A DNA stretch of 64,000 nucleotides from Zwartia panacis (GTDB taxonomy: Bacteria; Pseudomonadota; Gammaproteobacteria; Burkholderiales; Burkholderiaceae_B). The position numbers were made by a program, and so were the translations under genes. Location: contig NZ_JAUHHF010000012.1 in the NCBI RefSeq assembly GCF_030410395.1, forward strand, positions 1-64,000. The letters are read 5' to 3'. This document shows positions 56,276 to 64,000 of this stretch, piece after piece. Every line of letters begins with the position of its first letter. Positions within the stretch are counted from its first letter, which is position 1. The notes beneath the pieces were generated by a model that did no database searches, was not told the origin of the DNA, and saw only the letters and a list, made by a program, of their open reading frames with translations.

Positions 56276-57216
56276 TGCGTCACAACCTTTTTAAAATAAT
56301 CGATTGTGCGCTCAAGACCTTGCTCCAAGGCGACAGTAGGTTCCCAACCCAATAATTGCTTGGCCTTGGTGATATCAGGACGGCGTTGTTTGGGATCATC
56401 CTGGGGCAACGGCATATGAATCAGCTTGCTGGTCGAACCTGTCAACCGCAGTACTTTCTCTGCCAACTCGATCATGGTGAACTCGCCTGGATTTCCCATA
56501 TTGATTGGACCCACGATCTCGTCACCTGCATTCATCAATTGCATAAAACCTGCAACCAAATCATCTGCATAGCAAAAACTGCGTGTCTGCGAACCATCGC
56601 CATAAACTGTCAGGTCCTGACCTCTCAGGGCCTGGACAATGAAGTTACTCACCACACGACCATCATCCGCTGCCATGCGAGGACCATAAGTATTAAAAAT
56701 GCGGACGACCTTGATTTTGACGCCATGCACACGCTGATAATCAAAAAACAGCGTCTCTGCCGCACGCTTACCTTCGTCATAGCAGCTACGGATACCGATC
56801 GTATTGACGTTGCCCCAGTACTCCTCGGGCTGGGGATGAACGGAAGGGTCACCATAGACCTCGGAGGTCGATGCTTGAAAGACTTTTGCGCCAGTTTTCC
56901 TAGCAAGCTCCAGCATATTTAAACCACCCATCACCGATGTTTTCATCGTATGAATCGGGTTGAACTGATAATGTACCGGAGAGGCTGGACAGGCGAGGTT
57001 ATAGATCTCATCTAACTTTTCAAAATCAATCGGGTCAACGACGTCGTGTTTGATGAAAGTGAAGCTGGGATGTTTAAGCAAGCTCTCTATATTTTTTTGG
57101 CTACCTGTGAACAAACTATCCAAACATATAATTTCATGACCTTGCTCGATCAGGCGATCACATAAATGCGACCCTAAAAATCCAGCGCCACCAGTCACTA
57201 ATATCTTTTTCATCAT
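56272..57216 (-). CDS. uxs: UDP-glucuronate decarboxylase (UDP-xylose synthase)
   Basis: SDR of 314 residues: TGGAGFLGS (8-16), [19 protein letters not shown] (about 69-87), STSEVYGDP with the conserved Glu119, and catalytic Tyr146/Lys150 in YDEGK, plus [10 protein letters not shown]. These are the hallmarks of UXS enzymes, which oxidise, decarboxylate and re-reduce UDP-GlcA to UDP-xylose. The start at 57216 overlaps the stop of the UDP-glucose dehydrogenase gene (TGATG), so product channelling and coupled translation are likely. Assignment firm. Confidence 0.93.
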   Translation of the reverse strand: MMKKILVTGGAGFLGSHLCDRLIEQGHEIICLDSLFTGSQKNIESLLKHPSFTFIKHDVVDPIDFEKLDEIYNLACPASPVHYQFNPIHTMKTSVMGGLNMLELARKTGAKVFQASTSEVYGDPSVHPQPEEYWGNVNTIGIRSCYDEGKRAAETLFFDYQRVHGVKIKVVRIFNTYGPRMAADDGRVVSNFIVQALRGQDLTVYGDGSQTRSFCYADDLVAGFMQLMNAGDEIVGPINMGNPGEFTMIELAEKVLRLTGSTSKLIHMPLPQDDPKQRRPDITKAKQLLGWEPTVALEQGLERTIDYFKKVVTQ

Positions 57217-58568
57217 CAAGCGCGCCCCACACCAGAATACGTAAAGCCAAGGGACTTTAAAGCGGCCGGATCAAGATGGTTACGACCATCAAAAATCAGA
57301 GGCTGACGCACGACGTTTTTGACTTGGTTGAAATCAATTGTTTTATATTGTGCCCATTCAGTCACCAAAACAACTGCATCGGCATTTTGTGCAGCGTCCA
57401 CTTCATCTTCGACGAGTTTTAACTTTGCGTTGCGCAACAAATCAGCAAAGACATGCTCTGCGACTTCTTTGGCCACCGGATCATGGGCGGATACTGTCGC
57501 ACCGGCCGCGCACAGCGCACGGATCAGATCGATAGAAGAAGCTTCGCGCATATCGTCTGTATCGGGCTTGAAAGCAAGCCCCCATACGCAAATATGACGA
57601 CCAGCCAGATCTTTACCCATCTTGGCTACGATCTGCTCAAACAAATACTGTTTTTGCTTTTTGTTGCGCGCCTCCACACCATTTAACACAATGGGGTCGA
57701 CACCCACGCTTTGTGCGATGCGCACCAGTGCCTGAACATCTTTAGGGAAACACGAGCCGCCATAACCACAACCTGGCCGTAAAAAAGCGGGACCAATCCG
57801 TGAATCGGTCCCCATTCCCATTCGAACGTCTTCTACGTTGATGCCGAAACGATCGCATACATTCGCGATTTCGTTCATAAAGGAAATACGCGTGGCGAGC
57901 ATGGCATTGGACGCGTACTTGATCAGCTCTGCCTCTTTGACGCCAACCGTCAGTAGCTGGCTATCCTGTTTGACATAAGGCTTGTAGAGCTTGAGCATTT
58001 GCTCGCGTGTTTTTTCGGATTCAGTACCGATCACAATACGGTCTGGATTAAAGAAGTCATCGATCGCGGCGCCTTCTTTGAGAAACTCAGGATTACTCGC
58101 GACATCGAAGTCTATGAAGCACTTGCGCTGGAATAATTGCCAGGCGACTTCACCTTTTACCAGGTCTGCCGTACCAACTGGAACCGTTGATTTATTGATG
58201 ATAATGGCTGGTCCCGTGAGTGCCTGACCGATTTCTTTGGCCGCGGCCAGCACATAGCGCAAGTCGGCTGAGCCATCCTCGCCCTGGGGGGTACCCACAG
58301 CAATAAAAACCAGCGTTGGCACATCACCATCCGAACCCAGACGGGCAAAGCCAGCTTTGATGCCATCCGCAAACTTTAGTCGCTCACTGGCGATCGAGGC
58401 ATCCACCACCTCTTTCAAACCGGGCTCATAGATTGGGATAATACCTTTTTCAAGGCGTGCAATCTTCGAAGGATCGGTGTCAACGCACACAACAGTGTTG
58501 TCTTTGCTTGAAAGACACGCTGCGGTCACCAAACCGACATAACCTGCACCAACGACTAATATTTTCAT
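57216..58568 (-). CDS. ugd: UDP-glucose 6-dehydrogenase
   Basis: Protein of 450 residues: GAGYVG (7-12) as the NAD site, [19 protein letters not shown] (88-106), [10 protein letters not shown] (126-135) and catalytic Cys273 in [10 protein letters not shown] (268-277). It oxidises UDP-glucose twice to UDP-glucuronate, the substrate of the following UXS. First gene of a five-gene minus-strand unit (ugd, uxs, GT2, gtrA, small membrane protein). A perfect -10 hexamer lies about 80 bases upstream. Assignment firm. Confidence 0.95.
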   Translation of the reverse strand: MKILVVGAGYVGLVTAACLSSKDNTVVCVDTDPSKIARLEKGIIPIYEPGLKEVVDASIASERLKFADGIKAGFARLGSDGDVPTLVFIAVGTPQGEDGSADLRYVLAAAKEIGQALTGPAIIINKSTVPVGTADLVKGEVAWQLFQRKCFIDFDVASNPEFLKEGAAIDDFFNPDRIVIGTESEKTREQMLKLYKPYVKQDSQLLTVGVKEAELIKYASNAMLATRISFMNEIANVCDRFGINVEDVRMGMGTDSRIGPAFLRPGCGYGGSCFPKDVQALVRIAQSVGVDPIVLNGVEARNKKQKQYLFEQIVAKMGKDLAGRHICVWGLAFKPDTDDMREASSIDLIRALCAAGATVSAHDPVAKEVAEHVFADLLRNAKLKLVEDEVDAAQNADAVVLVTEWAQYKTIDFNQVKNVVRQPLIFDGRNHLDPAALKSLGFTYSGVGRA

Positions 58569-58649
58569 GAGAATCTACTTTTCACTAACAATCGGTCAAC
58601 ACTGTAAGCCTCAGCAGCGTTGAAAAAATGGATGCCCCTTTGCGTGGAC

Positions 58650-58655
58650 ATTATA
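58650..58655 (-). promoter_or_regulatory. -10 promoter hexamer upstream of ugd
   Basis: TATAAT reads perfectly on the minus strand, 82 bases before ATG 58568. At 16-18 bases further upstream only weak -35 candidates are seen. It lies in the 172-base gap behind the large GT-C-like gene, where a promoter for the ugd unit is expected. Confidence 0.35.
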
Positions 58656-58740
58656 AATACTTGGTAAACAGACATATTTTAAAGTTACCGTTTTTTCCAG
58701 GTTTACAGCCTTTATCTTGGATTTATGCCTGTTTAACCAT

Positions 58741-60783
58741 TCATTTGGAGACTTCTACCGGATATTTCGGTACGACCATGCCCAAATCATGAAACCAAGC
58801 GACCCCCTCTTGCACAAGACTGACTTCTAACTGGTAGCGCCCCGCCCGAGCAGGCAAAGCAATTTTGAGTTTTACCGTCTCTGTTTGTCCAGACTTAAGT
58901 GCAAAGCTCAGATCTTTACGCCCTAACCATTCTGGATTTTCCTTGAGAAGCATCTCTTTATCAATTTGAACAAAGCGCCATGAAAGTCGAATAGGTCCTA
59001 TGGTCGATAAGGCTCTCAAAGTTTCATCTGAGGTATTTTCTATCGATACAGCGACATCAAGATCTGAAATATGAGTCTCAACTTGTATACTCAGTCTGAT
59101 TTTTGATGCCAACTCAGCGCTGATTGTTTGATTAGTCGCCAATACAAAATCACCAGAGCAAGGCACTAGAGGTAGCAAGACAAGACGGTTCCCTATCGAA
59201 TCATTTTCCAGCTTTGTATTTTTAAACAAATCGAAATAACCACTCAGCCTATTCTGAAAACTGATACAGGGCAAAGGGTCAAGATAGCCTGGGGGTACAT
59301 TTCCCGAATAGCCATTGAGAGTAGGCAAATGCCTGTCTTGTGCAAATATCATTGCATCCAGCTCAACTGCCCTAACATGCTGATCATCTGGTCTACCCGT
59401 GACAAATATGATGCGATCTTTCAAATCGATTGCGGGCAATCGTGCTTTGAGTTGGTTTTGTCGGTCTAGCCATTGACTAACAGCTGTGCTGTAGGGCTGA
59501 TAATAAATCGGCTCAATAATAACGAGTAACACCAGCGTAACCAACGCTGCCCATCGGGCTTGCCATGTTGGAAATCTCTGCTGCACACTATCGATGGCGA
59601 TGGCGGCAATAATACCTAACGGTAATAACATGACTAAGACGATTCTGGTTACAGCCCGAACTGAGCCCACTCCTGGCACAGAAAGTAAAACCCTGTAAAT
59701 TGAGTATCCATTGATGGAAAGTGTCAGGGCAATCAAGCCAAAAAGTGTCCATGCCGCAACTCGTCCTAGTCGCTCATACACGCCTAATTTAAATATGTAA
59801 TAAATACCGATAGTCACAGTCACTAGAGGACCAAGACCCAAAAACATTTGATGCTCGTGCCGCATTGGAATTTGAGTAAATGACTGACCAATTCTTTTAG
59901 TTAGAAGTGATCCGTCGGCAATAAAATAGCTTCCCATCGTTGGTATCATCGATTTAACTTCGTCCAGTGAACGATTAAATCCATAAACCGACGAAATAAT
60001 TTGATATTGATGCAGCAAAGATAAAATCGCACCACATAACAGAATCAAAAGAATGAGTGCAATCGCAATTGCCGTTTTTGAATGTGACGGATTCATGCGC
60101 CAACAGCTGAATGAAAATTCTTTGTTGACCAATAACCATACCAGCGTCATGATTCCTAACAGATAAATTAGAAACATTCCCAGGTAAATCGAACACAAGA
60201 ATTGAATCAATAGCCAGAAAATAACTCTTACAAAAATAAAAATATTCTTACTTTGTAAAAATTGATACATTGCGAAAAAAGCAAGTGGAATTGCAAAGCG
60301 ATACGTCAGCTGTGCATGCGCTTCTTTTGGTAGCGCTGGTAATGCAAAAGTAAATACGAATGCTCCAACGCCCGCGGCAAGGATTGAAAATCCAAGTCGT
60401 TTTAAAACGTAATAGGTCACCCAAAAGTTAAGTAGATTTCCAACAATGAACCAGCCTAAATAGGCGTATTCACGACCTAAGCCCGCAAGTCGGAAAAAAA
60501 TATAAGCCCAACCCGACCCGAAATGATTGTCACTAAAAGCCAATACATTCTCGAATGGATAAAAAAAAGCGGGGCTCCAAAGTTTCGGAACTTCGCCCCT
60601 TACCCATTGATATAAATGTTCGAGAATGACACTGTTAAATCTAGCATCGAACAAGTCGCCGGGAATGGCTCGTAGCCAATCCGTTGTATGCATGATGTAA
60701 CCAAAAAAACCAGCAGAAAAAATTGCAGCAAGCAATCCACTTTGCAGCAACCATTCAACTGTTTTTTTAGAATATCGATACAT
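58741..60783 (-). CDS. large polytopic membrane protein, GT-C-like
   Basis: Protein of 680 residues with about 11-12 hydrophobic segments in the first 430, the first at about 12-30. The first loop contains GDLFDARFNSVILEHLYQW, and DNHFGSG follows, acidic residues placed as in GT-C fold glycosyltransferases; ALPKEAHAQLTYRFAIPLAF is another conserved-looking block. The last 240 residues are soluble and beta-rich, presumably periplasmic. AAAGG five bases before ATG 60783 supports the start over an in-frame TTG one codon earlier. Donor unknown. It follows the tandem GT4 gene by eight bases, so the two probably act in the same chain. Confidence 0.65.
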   Translation of the reverse strand: MYRYSKKTVEWLLQSGLLAAIFSAGFFGYIMHTTDWLRAIPGDLFDARFNSVILEHLYQWVRGEVPKLWSPAFFYPFENVLAFSDNHFGSGWAYIFFRLAGLGREYAYLGWFIVGNLLNFWVTYYVLKRLGFSILAAGVGAFVFTFALPALPKEAHAQLTYRFAIPLAFFAMYQFLQSKNIFIFVRVIFWLLIQFLCSIYLGMFLIYLLGIMTLVWLLVNKEFSFSCWRMNPSHSKTAIAIALILLILLCGAILSLLHQYQIISSVYGFNRSLDEVKSMIPTMGSYFIADGSLLTKRIGQSFTQIPMRHEHQMFLGLGPLVTVTIGIYYIFKLGVYERLGRVAAWTLFGLIALTLSINGYSIYRVLLSVPGVGSVRAVTRIVLVMLLPLGIIAAIAIDSVQQRFPTWQARWAALVTLVLLVIIEPIYYQPYSTAVSQWLDRQNQLKARLPAIDLKDRIIFVTGRPDDQHVRAVELDAMIFAQDRHLPTLNGYSGNVPPGYLDPLPCISFQNRLSGYFDLFKNTKLENDSIGNRLVLLPLVPCSGDFVLATNQTISAELASKIRLSIQVETHISDLDVAVSIENTSDETLRALSTIGPIRLSWRFVQIDKEMLLKENPEWLGRKDLSFALKSGQTETVKLKIALPARAGRYQLEVSLVQEGVAWFHDLGMVVPKYPVEVSK

Positions 60784-60791
60784 CAAAACCT

Positions 60792-63314
60792 TTATATTTG
60801 CGTCATCCAGTTATTTTCAAATATGACTTTCTTTAATTGATTTGCGCTCTGTTCCCACGTCAGCCACGGCATTTTCGAAATATCTGGAATCCGCCCGGAA
60901 TGATTTGCTTGCAGCCAGCTTTGAACAGCCACAGCCAAAGCCTGCCCATCGCCATTGAAATACGTAGCGTAGTCACCAGCAACTTCTTTAAACACTGGCA
61001 AATCGCGCGCAATGATAGGTTTACTATGTTGGGCAGCTTCTATCAGCGGCAATCCAAAGCCCTCGCCAACACTTGAGGTGATTAGACAGGTTGCGCTCTC
61101 ATAAATCTTTGCCAAATACTCATCACTTACTCCCTTGAGCCAAAACAACCGGCGCTCTTTTTCAGGATGACTTTCTAATCTACTCACGAACTCGTCGACC
61201 AACCACCCCTGCTTGCCAACTAATACTAGATTGACATCGACGCCCTGTGACCACAAGATCTCGAAAGCATCAAGAGTGATCTGATGCGCTTTGCGAGGCT
61301 CGATGGTACCAACGGATAAAAAAGTAGGCCTGGTGGAAAGTTTTGCAAGTACGGCCAAACCATTTTCAGGCACGCCAACAGAGGGCACACTGTTATCGAT
61401 ATCCGCCCCCAAATGAAACCAACCTATCTTATAGGGTCTGGATAGCTTTTGTACATTTTCAGTACGCCATTCGATCAATTCGTTTGCTACCGCTTTAGAT
61501 ATACAAATTGAACCATCAAATTTTGCAAGAATACGAAGCCAGTCTGCATGTACAGTTCCTAAACCTGAAGGCCAAAAATGTGGAAACTGTATTGGTAATA
61601 AATCATATACAACAAAATAAACGGCAAGACCTCTTGATCTCAATCCATTGAGATAAGGCAATTGGTATCTTGTTACTTGATGCTGAAGATCAAGGCCCAG
61701 AAAAATATCTCCAGGTGACGATTCAATGACATCGTCCGCCACACTGAACATTTTCATACCGTCATCGTTAAAGTATTTTTCTAAGAATCTATTTGCCCTT
61801 CTATAGCCAATCTCTGCTGTGGTTCCGTAAACAGGTTCAACTAAATATCCAGCTGGAGGGTTTTGGATGAGTTGAAACAATATGCTTCGGGTGACGCGCT
61901 GGACTCCAGTTGCAGCATCCTTAGTAACAAGTTCAGATATATCAACAAAGAGTTTTTTTAATCCTGGTCTAGGCTGATTCAGCGCAATCATTGAAGCGCA
62001 GCGCATCAGCTCATCGCCTGTCAAGTTTGGTTTCAATTCAGCGATTGCTTCAACCAATCTAACCTGTCTATCAGCATAATCATCCACATTTTGCTGTGTC
62101 TCAATGTTATTCAATGCTTGCAGAGCCCTTTTCCCGCAGGCGTCCCATGAGTAATGCTTTACATTTTGAGCACCTTGATCAATCAGTTTTTCTCGGAAAG
62201 TCTTGTCCGTCAGCACGCGGGTCAACTTGGACAGAATATCCTGCTCAGATGTTGGATCAAACAGTGCATCAGCATCGCCAACGACCTCGGGCAAGCTACT
62301 GGTGTTTGACGCAATCACTGGGGCGCCACACGACATTGCCTCTAACACAGGCAAACCAAACCCTTCATGCAGAGAGGGAAAAACATATATATGACATAGG
62401 TTGTACAAGTGGCACAGGTCCGTATCTGAAATTCCCCCTGTAAACACTAACCTACCGTCCGGAACACCACAAGACTTTGCATGTAACCGCAAGGCTTGAA
62501 TATTTGCTTCGGGAATTTTTCCTGCGATGACTAATTGGTATTCTTTAACCAGCTCTTTAGGTAACTGGCTATATACACTGATCAAACGATTCAAATTTTT
62601 TCTTGCATCTGCACCGCCAGAATACAAAACAAATTTTCCGGCAATCTCGAAACGCTTTTGAAGAGACTTCAGAACGGAATCTGATATTTCTGTATTAACA
62701 AAAACCGGATCGCACGCGCCAGAAATATTCGTAATTTTATTTTGATCTAGCTGAAGATGTTCGACTGCTTCTCGCGAGGAACTATCTGATATTGTGAGCC
62801 ATGCATCTGCTCGCTTGAGGTACTCAAGCTTTGTTTTGTAAAATTTTTCGTACGCTGGGTTGGACTCAAGATAGATCTCGGACTGCACTAAAGGTATCAA
62901 GTCATACAAAATCGCAACCGTCTTATATTTAACTGATAATCGGCCAATGCTTGTTACTGCGTCATCCCCAAATCCATCAAACATGCTTGTAATCAATACA
63001 ACTTCAGGTTGTAACCCGATCATAAAATCTTCACGGATGAGCTCTGCAATTTGACTGTTACCATGGTTATTTTCTGCACAAGCCTTCACGGGCCCGGGAG
63101 CGAACCATACACGAATATCCTCTTGAGCAATGAGTCCATCAAGTGCGGTACGAATAGGCTCAATAGTTTCGGGGAACATACCATTCAGAGCAACAATGAT
63201 TTGATGGGCTCCTTTATGACGAAGGATGGCTTTAGTCAACGAAATGCTATACCGTCCAATGCCACGATGACGACTCTCGCTTTGCGCCCCTTGAAGGTCA
63301 ATCACTATTTTCAT
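60792..63314 (-). CDS. bifunctional glycosyltransferase, tandem GT4-GT4 fusion
   Basis: Protein of 840 residues with two complete GT4 modules. The first (about 1-400) has SESRHRGIGRYSISLTKAIL, SGGADARKNLNRLISVYS and PSLHEGFGLPVLEAMSCG; the second (about 450-835) has ATGVQRVTRSIL, FLSVGTIEPRKAHQITLDAF and TSSVGEGFGLPLIEAAQHS. Each has its own E-x7-E donor motif, so it probably adds two sugars, as in the multidomain WbdA type. It overlaps the upstream coiled-coil gene by one base (TAATG). No membrane segment. Confidence 0.88.
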   Translation of the reverse strand: MKIVIDLQGAQSESRHRGIGRYSISLTKAILRHKGAHQIIVALNGMFPETIEPIRTALDGLIAQEDIRVWFAPGPVKACAENNHGNSQIAELIREDFMIGLQPEVVLITSMFDGFGDDAVTSIGRLSVKYKTVAILYDLIPLVQSEIYLESNPAYEKFYKTKLEYLKRADAWLTISDSSSREAVEHLQLDQNKITNISGACDPVFVNTEISDSVLKSLQKRFEIAGKFVLYSGGADARKNLNRLISVYSQLPKELVKEYQLVIAGKIPEANIQALRLHAKSCGVPDGRLVFTGGISDTDLCHLYNLCHIYVFPSLHEGFGLPVLEAMSCGAPVIASNTSSLPEVVGDADALFDPTSEQDILSKLTRVLTDKTFREKLIDQGAQNVKHYSWDACGKRALQALNNIETQQNVDDYADRQVRLVEAIAELKPNLTGDELMRCASMIALNQPRPGLKKLFVDISELVTKDAATGVQRVTRSILFQLIQNPPAGYLVEPVYGTTAEIGYRRANRFLEKYFNDDGMKMFSVADDVIESSPGDIFLGLDLQHQVTRYQLPYLNGLRSRGLAVYFVVYDLLPIQFPHFWPSGLGTVHADWLRILAKFDGSICISKAVANELIEWRTENVQKLSRPYKIGWFHLGADIDNSVPSVGVPENGLAVLAKLSTRPTFLSVGTIEPRKAHQITLDAFEILWSQGVDVNLVLVGKQGWLVDEFVSRLESHPEKERRLFWLKGVSDEYLAKIYESATCLITSSVGEGFGLPLIEAAQHSKPIIARDLPVFKEVAGDYATYFNGDGQALAVAVQSWLQANHSGRIPDISKMPWLTWEQSANQLKKVIFENNWMTQI

Positions 63315-64000
63315 TATTCACAAGCCCTTTTCTTGACTAAGGCTGTCTTTAATTCATGATGAATATGCTGCGCTAGAGGCGTTGGCCGCGTGCAGATCAA
63401 CACGGGCAAATATGGCGATTCGGGCGAATCTGTGACCTCTGCAGTATCGGCATTCAAGTTATCTACGAATGTAATGCTCAAATATAAAGCTCGCAAATTG
63501 TCATATATTTTTAACTTGCTAGAAGCTCCGCTGTGCTTCGCACGCAAATTAGGATGCGCATCAAAATAATTGATCGCACAAATGAGTAATGGTTTGCAAA
63601 CTTTTTTAACGAGATCGCGAAAACGTCCCATCAAGCCGCGCTCCCGCAACAACTTGACCTGGTTGCCAGCCCAGCGAACAGGCGCAGTAATGCGCCAAGA
63701 AGTGCTAAGGTAAATCGCATTCAAAGCATTTTCCGCGAAGATGGCTTTGTTCATGGCTTGCTCAGCCAGAACTGCAGCACGCTCAGCAGCGGACGATGCG
63801 GCATTTGCAGCGGCCAATGCATCTGCGAATTTGACATCAATCTGCTGATCATATCCTCCCGCTAACATGCCAAGCGTGACCCCATACTCAGGCTCAAAAG
63901 CAGAACTAATCTGTCGGATAATATTCTCTGACGCCGATTTTTGGGCAACTATTGCATAGTCAGGACTCACCCCGCCAAGCACATCGTGTATTGAAAGCTT
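63314..64000 (-). CDS. C-terminal part of a protein with coiled coil and STSWRITAP motif (partial; probably methyltransferase or glycosyltransferase)
   Basis: The frame stays open through the window edge, so only the last 228 residues are visible. The front contains DVLGGVSPDYAIVAQK, which resembles the end of FkbM-type methyltransferase domains. There follows an alanine-rich coiled coil (AANAASSAAERAAVLAEQ and on, about 60-95 of the visible part). LSTSWRITAPVRW comes next, a motif common at the C-terminal ends of polysaccharide methyltransferases and glycosyltransferases carrying coiled coils. The last 100 residues are unrecognised. A GTG at 63982 is only an internal codon. It overlaps the tandem GT4 gene. 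Family guess moderate. Confidence 0.6.
   Translation of the reverse strand, partial: KLSIHDVLGGVSPDYAIVAQKSASENIIRQISSAFEPEYGVTLGMLAGGYDQQIDVKFADALAAANAASSAAERAAVLAEQAMNKAIFAENALNAIYLSTSWRITAPVRWAGNQVKLLRERGLMGRFRDLVKKVCKPLLICAINYFDAHPNLRAKHSGASSKLKIYDNLRALYLSITFVDNLNADTAEVTDSPESPYLPVLICTRPTPLAQHIHHELKTALVKKRACE

Noticed and set aside
56356-56922. Long open frame (188 codons) on the plus strand
   Set aside because: It is antisense to the UDP-xylose synthase gene, whose motifs are certain, and its product resembles nothing.
63314-63982. GTG at 63982 as the true start of the last gene
   Set aside because: The frame continues upstream to the window edge without a stop and the residues before it fit the same domain, so the gene is partial.

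Overview
The whole window is one very large cell-surface polysaccharide locus (O-antigen, capsule or exopolysaccharide, possibly with glycoprotein modification) of a Gram-negative bacterium. About 45 genes make, activate, modify, transfer, flip or join sugars. No ribosomal, tRNA, transposase, CRISPR or central-metabolism gene is visible. The enzyme families fit a proteobacterium. The mixed, mostly 40-45% G+C base use and the gene set would suit a Burkholderiales-type betaproteobacterium, but nothing seen fixes the genus.

Layout. (A) 1-6493, plus strand: tail of an upstream gene, then a tight WbqC-like / FAD oxidoreductase / methyltransferase / DPM1-type GT2 module, then a GT-C-like membrane protein. 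(B) 6531-8330, minus: a PglK/MsbA-type ABC exporter. (C) 8432-21319, plus: a DUF6492 protein, an FkbM methyltransferase, an unrecognised protein, a second methyltransferase, a GT11 fucosyltransferase and a GT2; then seven packed genes with the complete CDP-3,6-dideoxyhexulose pathway (E3 reductase, RfbF, RfbG, RfbH), an SDR reductase and a transketolase split in two subunits. (D) 21686-50582, minus: WbpM-type dehydratase, PglC-type initiating transferase, WbpV/WbpK-type SDR, the FnlA / RmlD-like / FnlC trio with a WbuB-like GT4, an O-antigen ligase/polymerase, many glycosyltransferases (including three HlpA-like and two GT-B-like paralogues), AsnB, a second ABC exporter, GDP-L-fucose synthase, a WecA/WbpL-type initiating transferase and a DUF5672 protein. 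(E) 50740-54279, plus: rmlA, rmlC and a second, longer ligase/polymerase. (F) 54317-64000, minus: a GtrA/GT2/small membrane protein module, UDP-xylose synthase, UDP-glucose dehydrogenase, a large GT-C-like protein, a tandem GT4-GT4 fusion and the C-terminal part of a coiled-coil protein cut by the window edge.

How it fits together. Predicted nucleotide sugars are a CDP-3,6-dideoxyhexose (probably carbon-branched), UDP-D-QuiNAc or D-FucNAc, UDP-L-QuiNAc (or L-FucNAc), UDP-GlcA and UDP-xylose, plus parts of the GDP-L-fucose and dTDP-L-rhamnose routes whose other steps (gmd, rmlB, rmlD) must lie elsewhere. Either of two initiating transferases could start a lipid-linked glycan. GT2, GT4, GT9, GT11 and GT-A-like enzymes extend it, one of two PglK-like ABC proteins probably flips it (no Wzx or Wzm/Wzt is visible), and two Wzy_C-type membrane proteins would polymerise or ligate it.

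The most promising possible new biology is the CDP-dideoxyhexulose operon ending in an SDR plus split transketolase (14340-21319). Its last three genes are clearly richer in G+C than their surroundings. I read it as a candidate route to a two-carbon-branched deoxysugar. Gene starts were chosen from ribosome binding sites and stop/start overlaps; where an upstream start codon exists this is stated.
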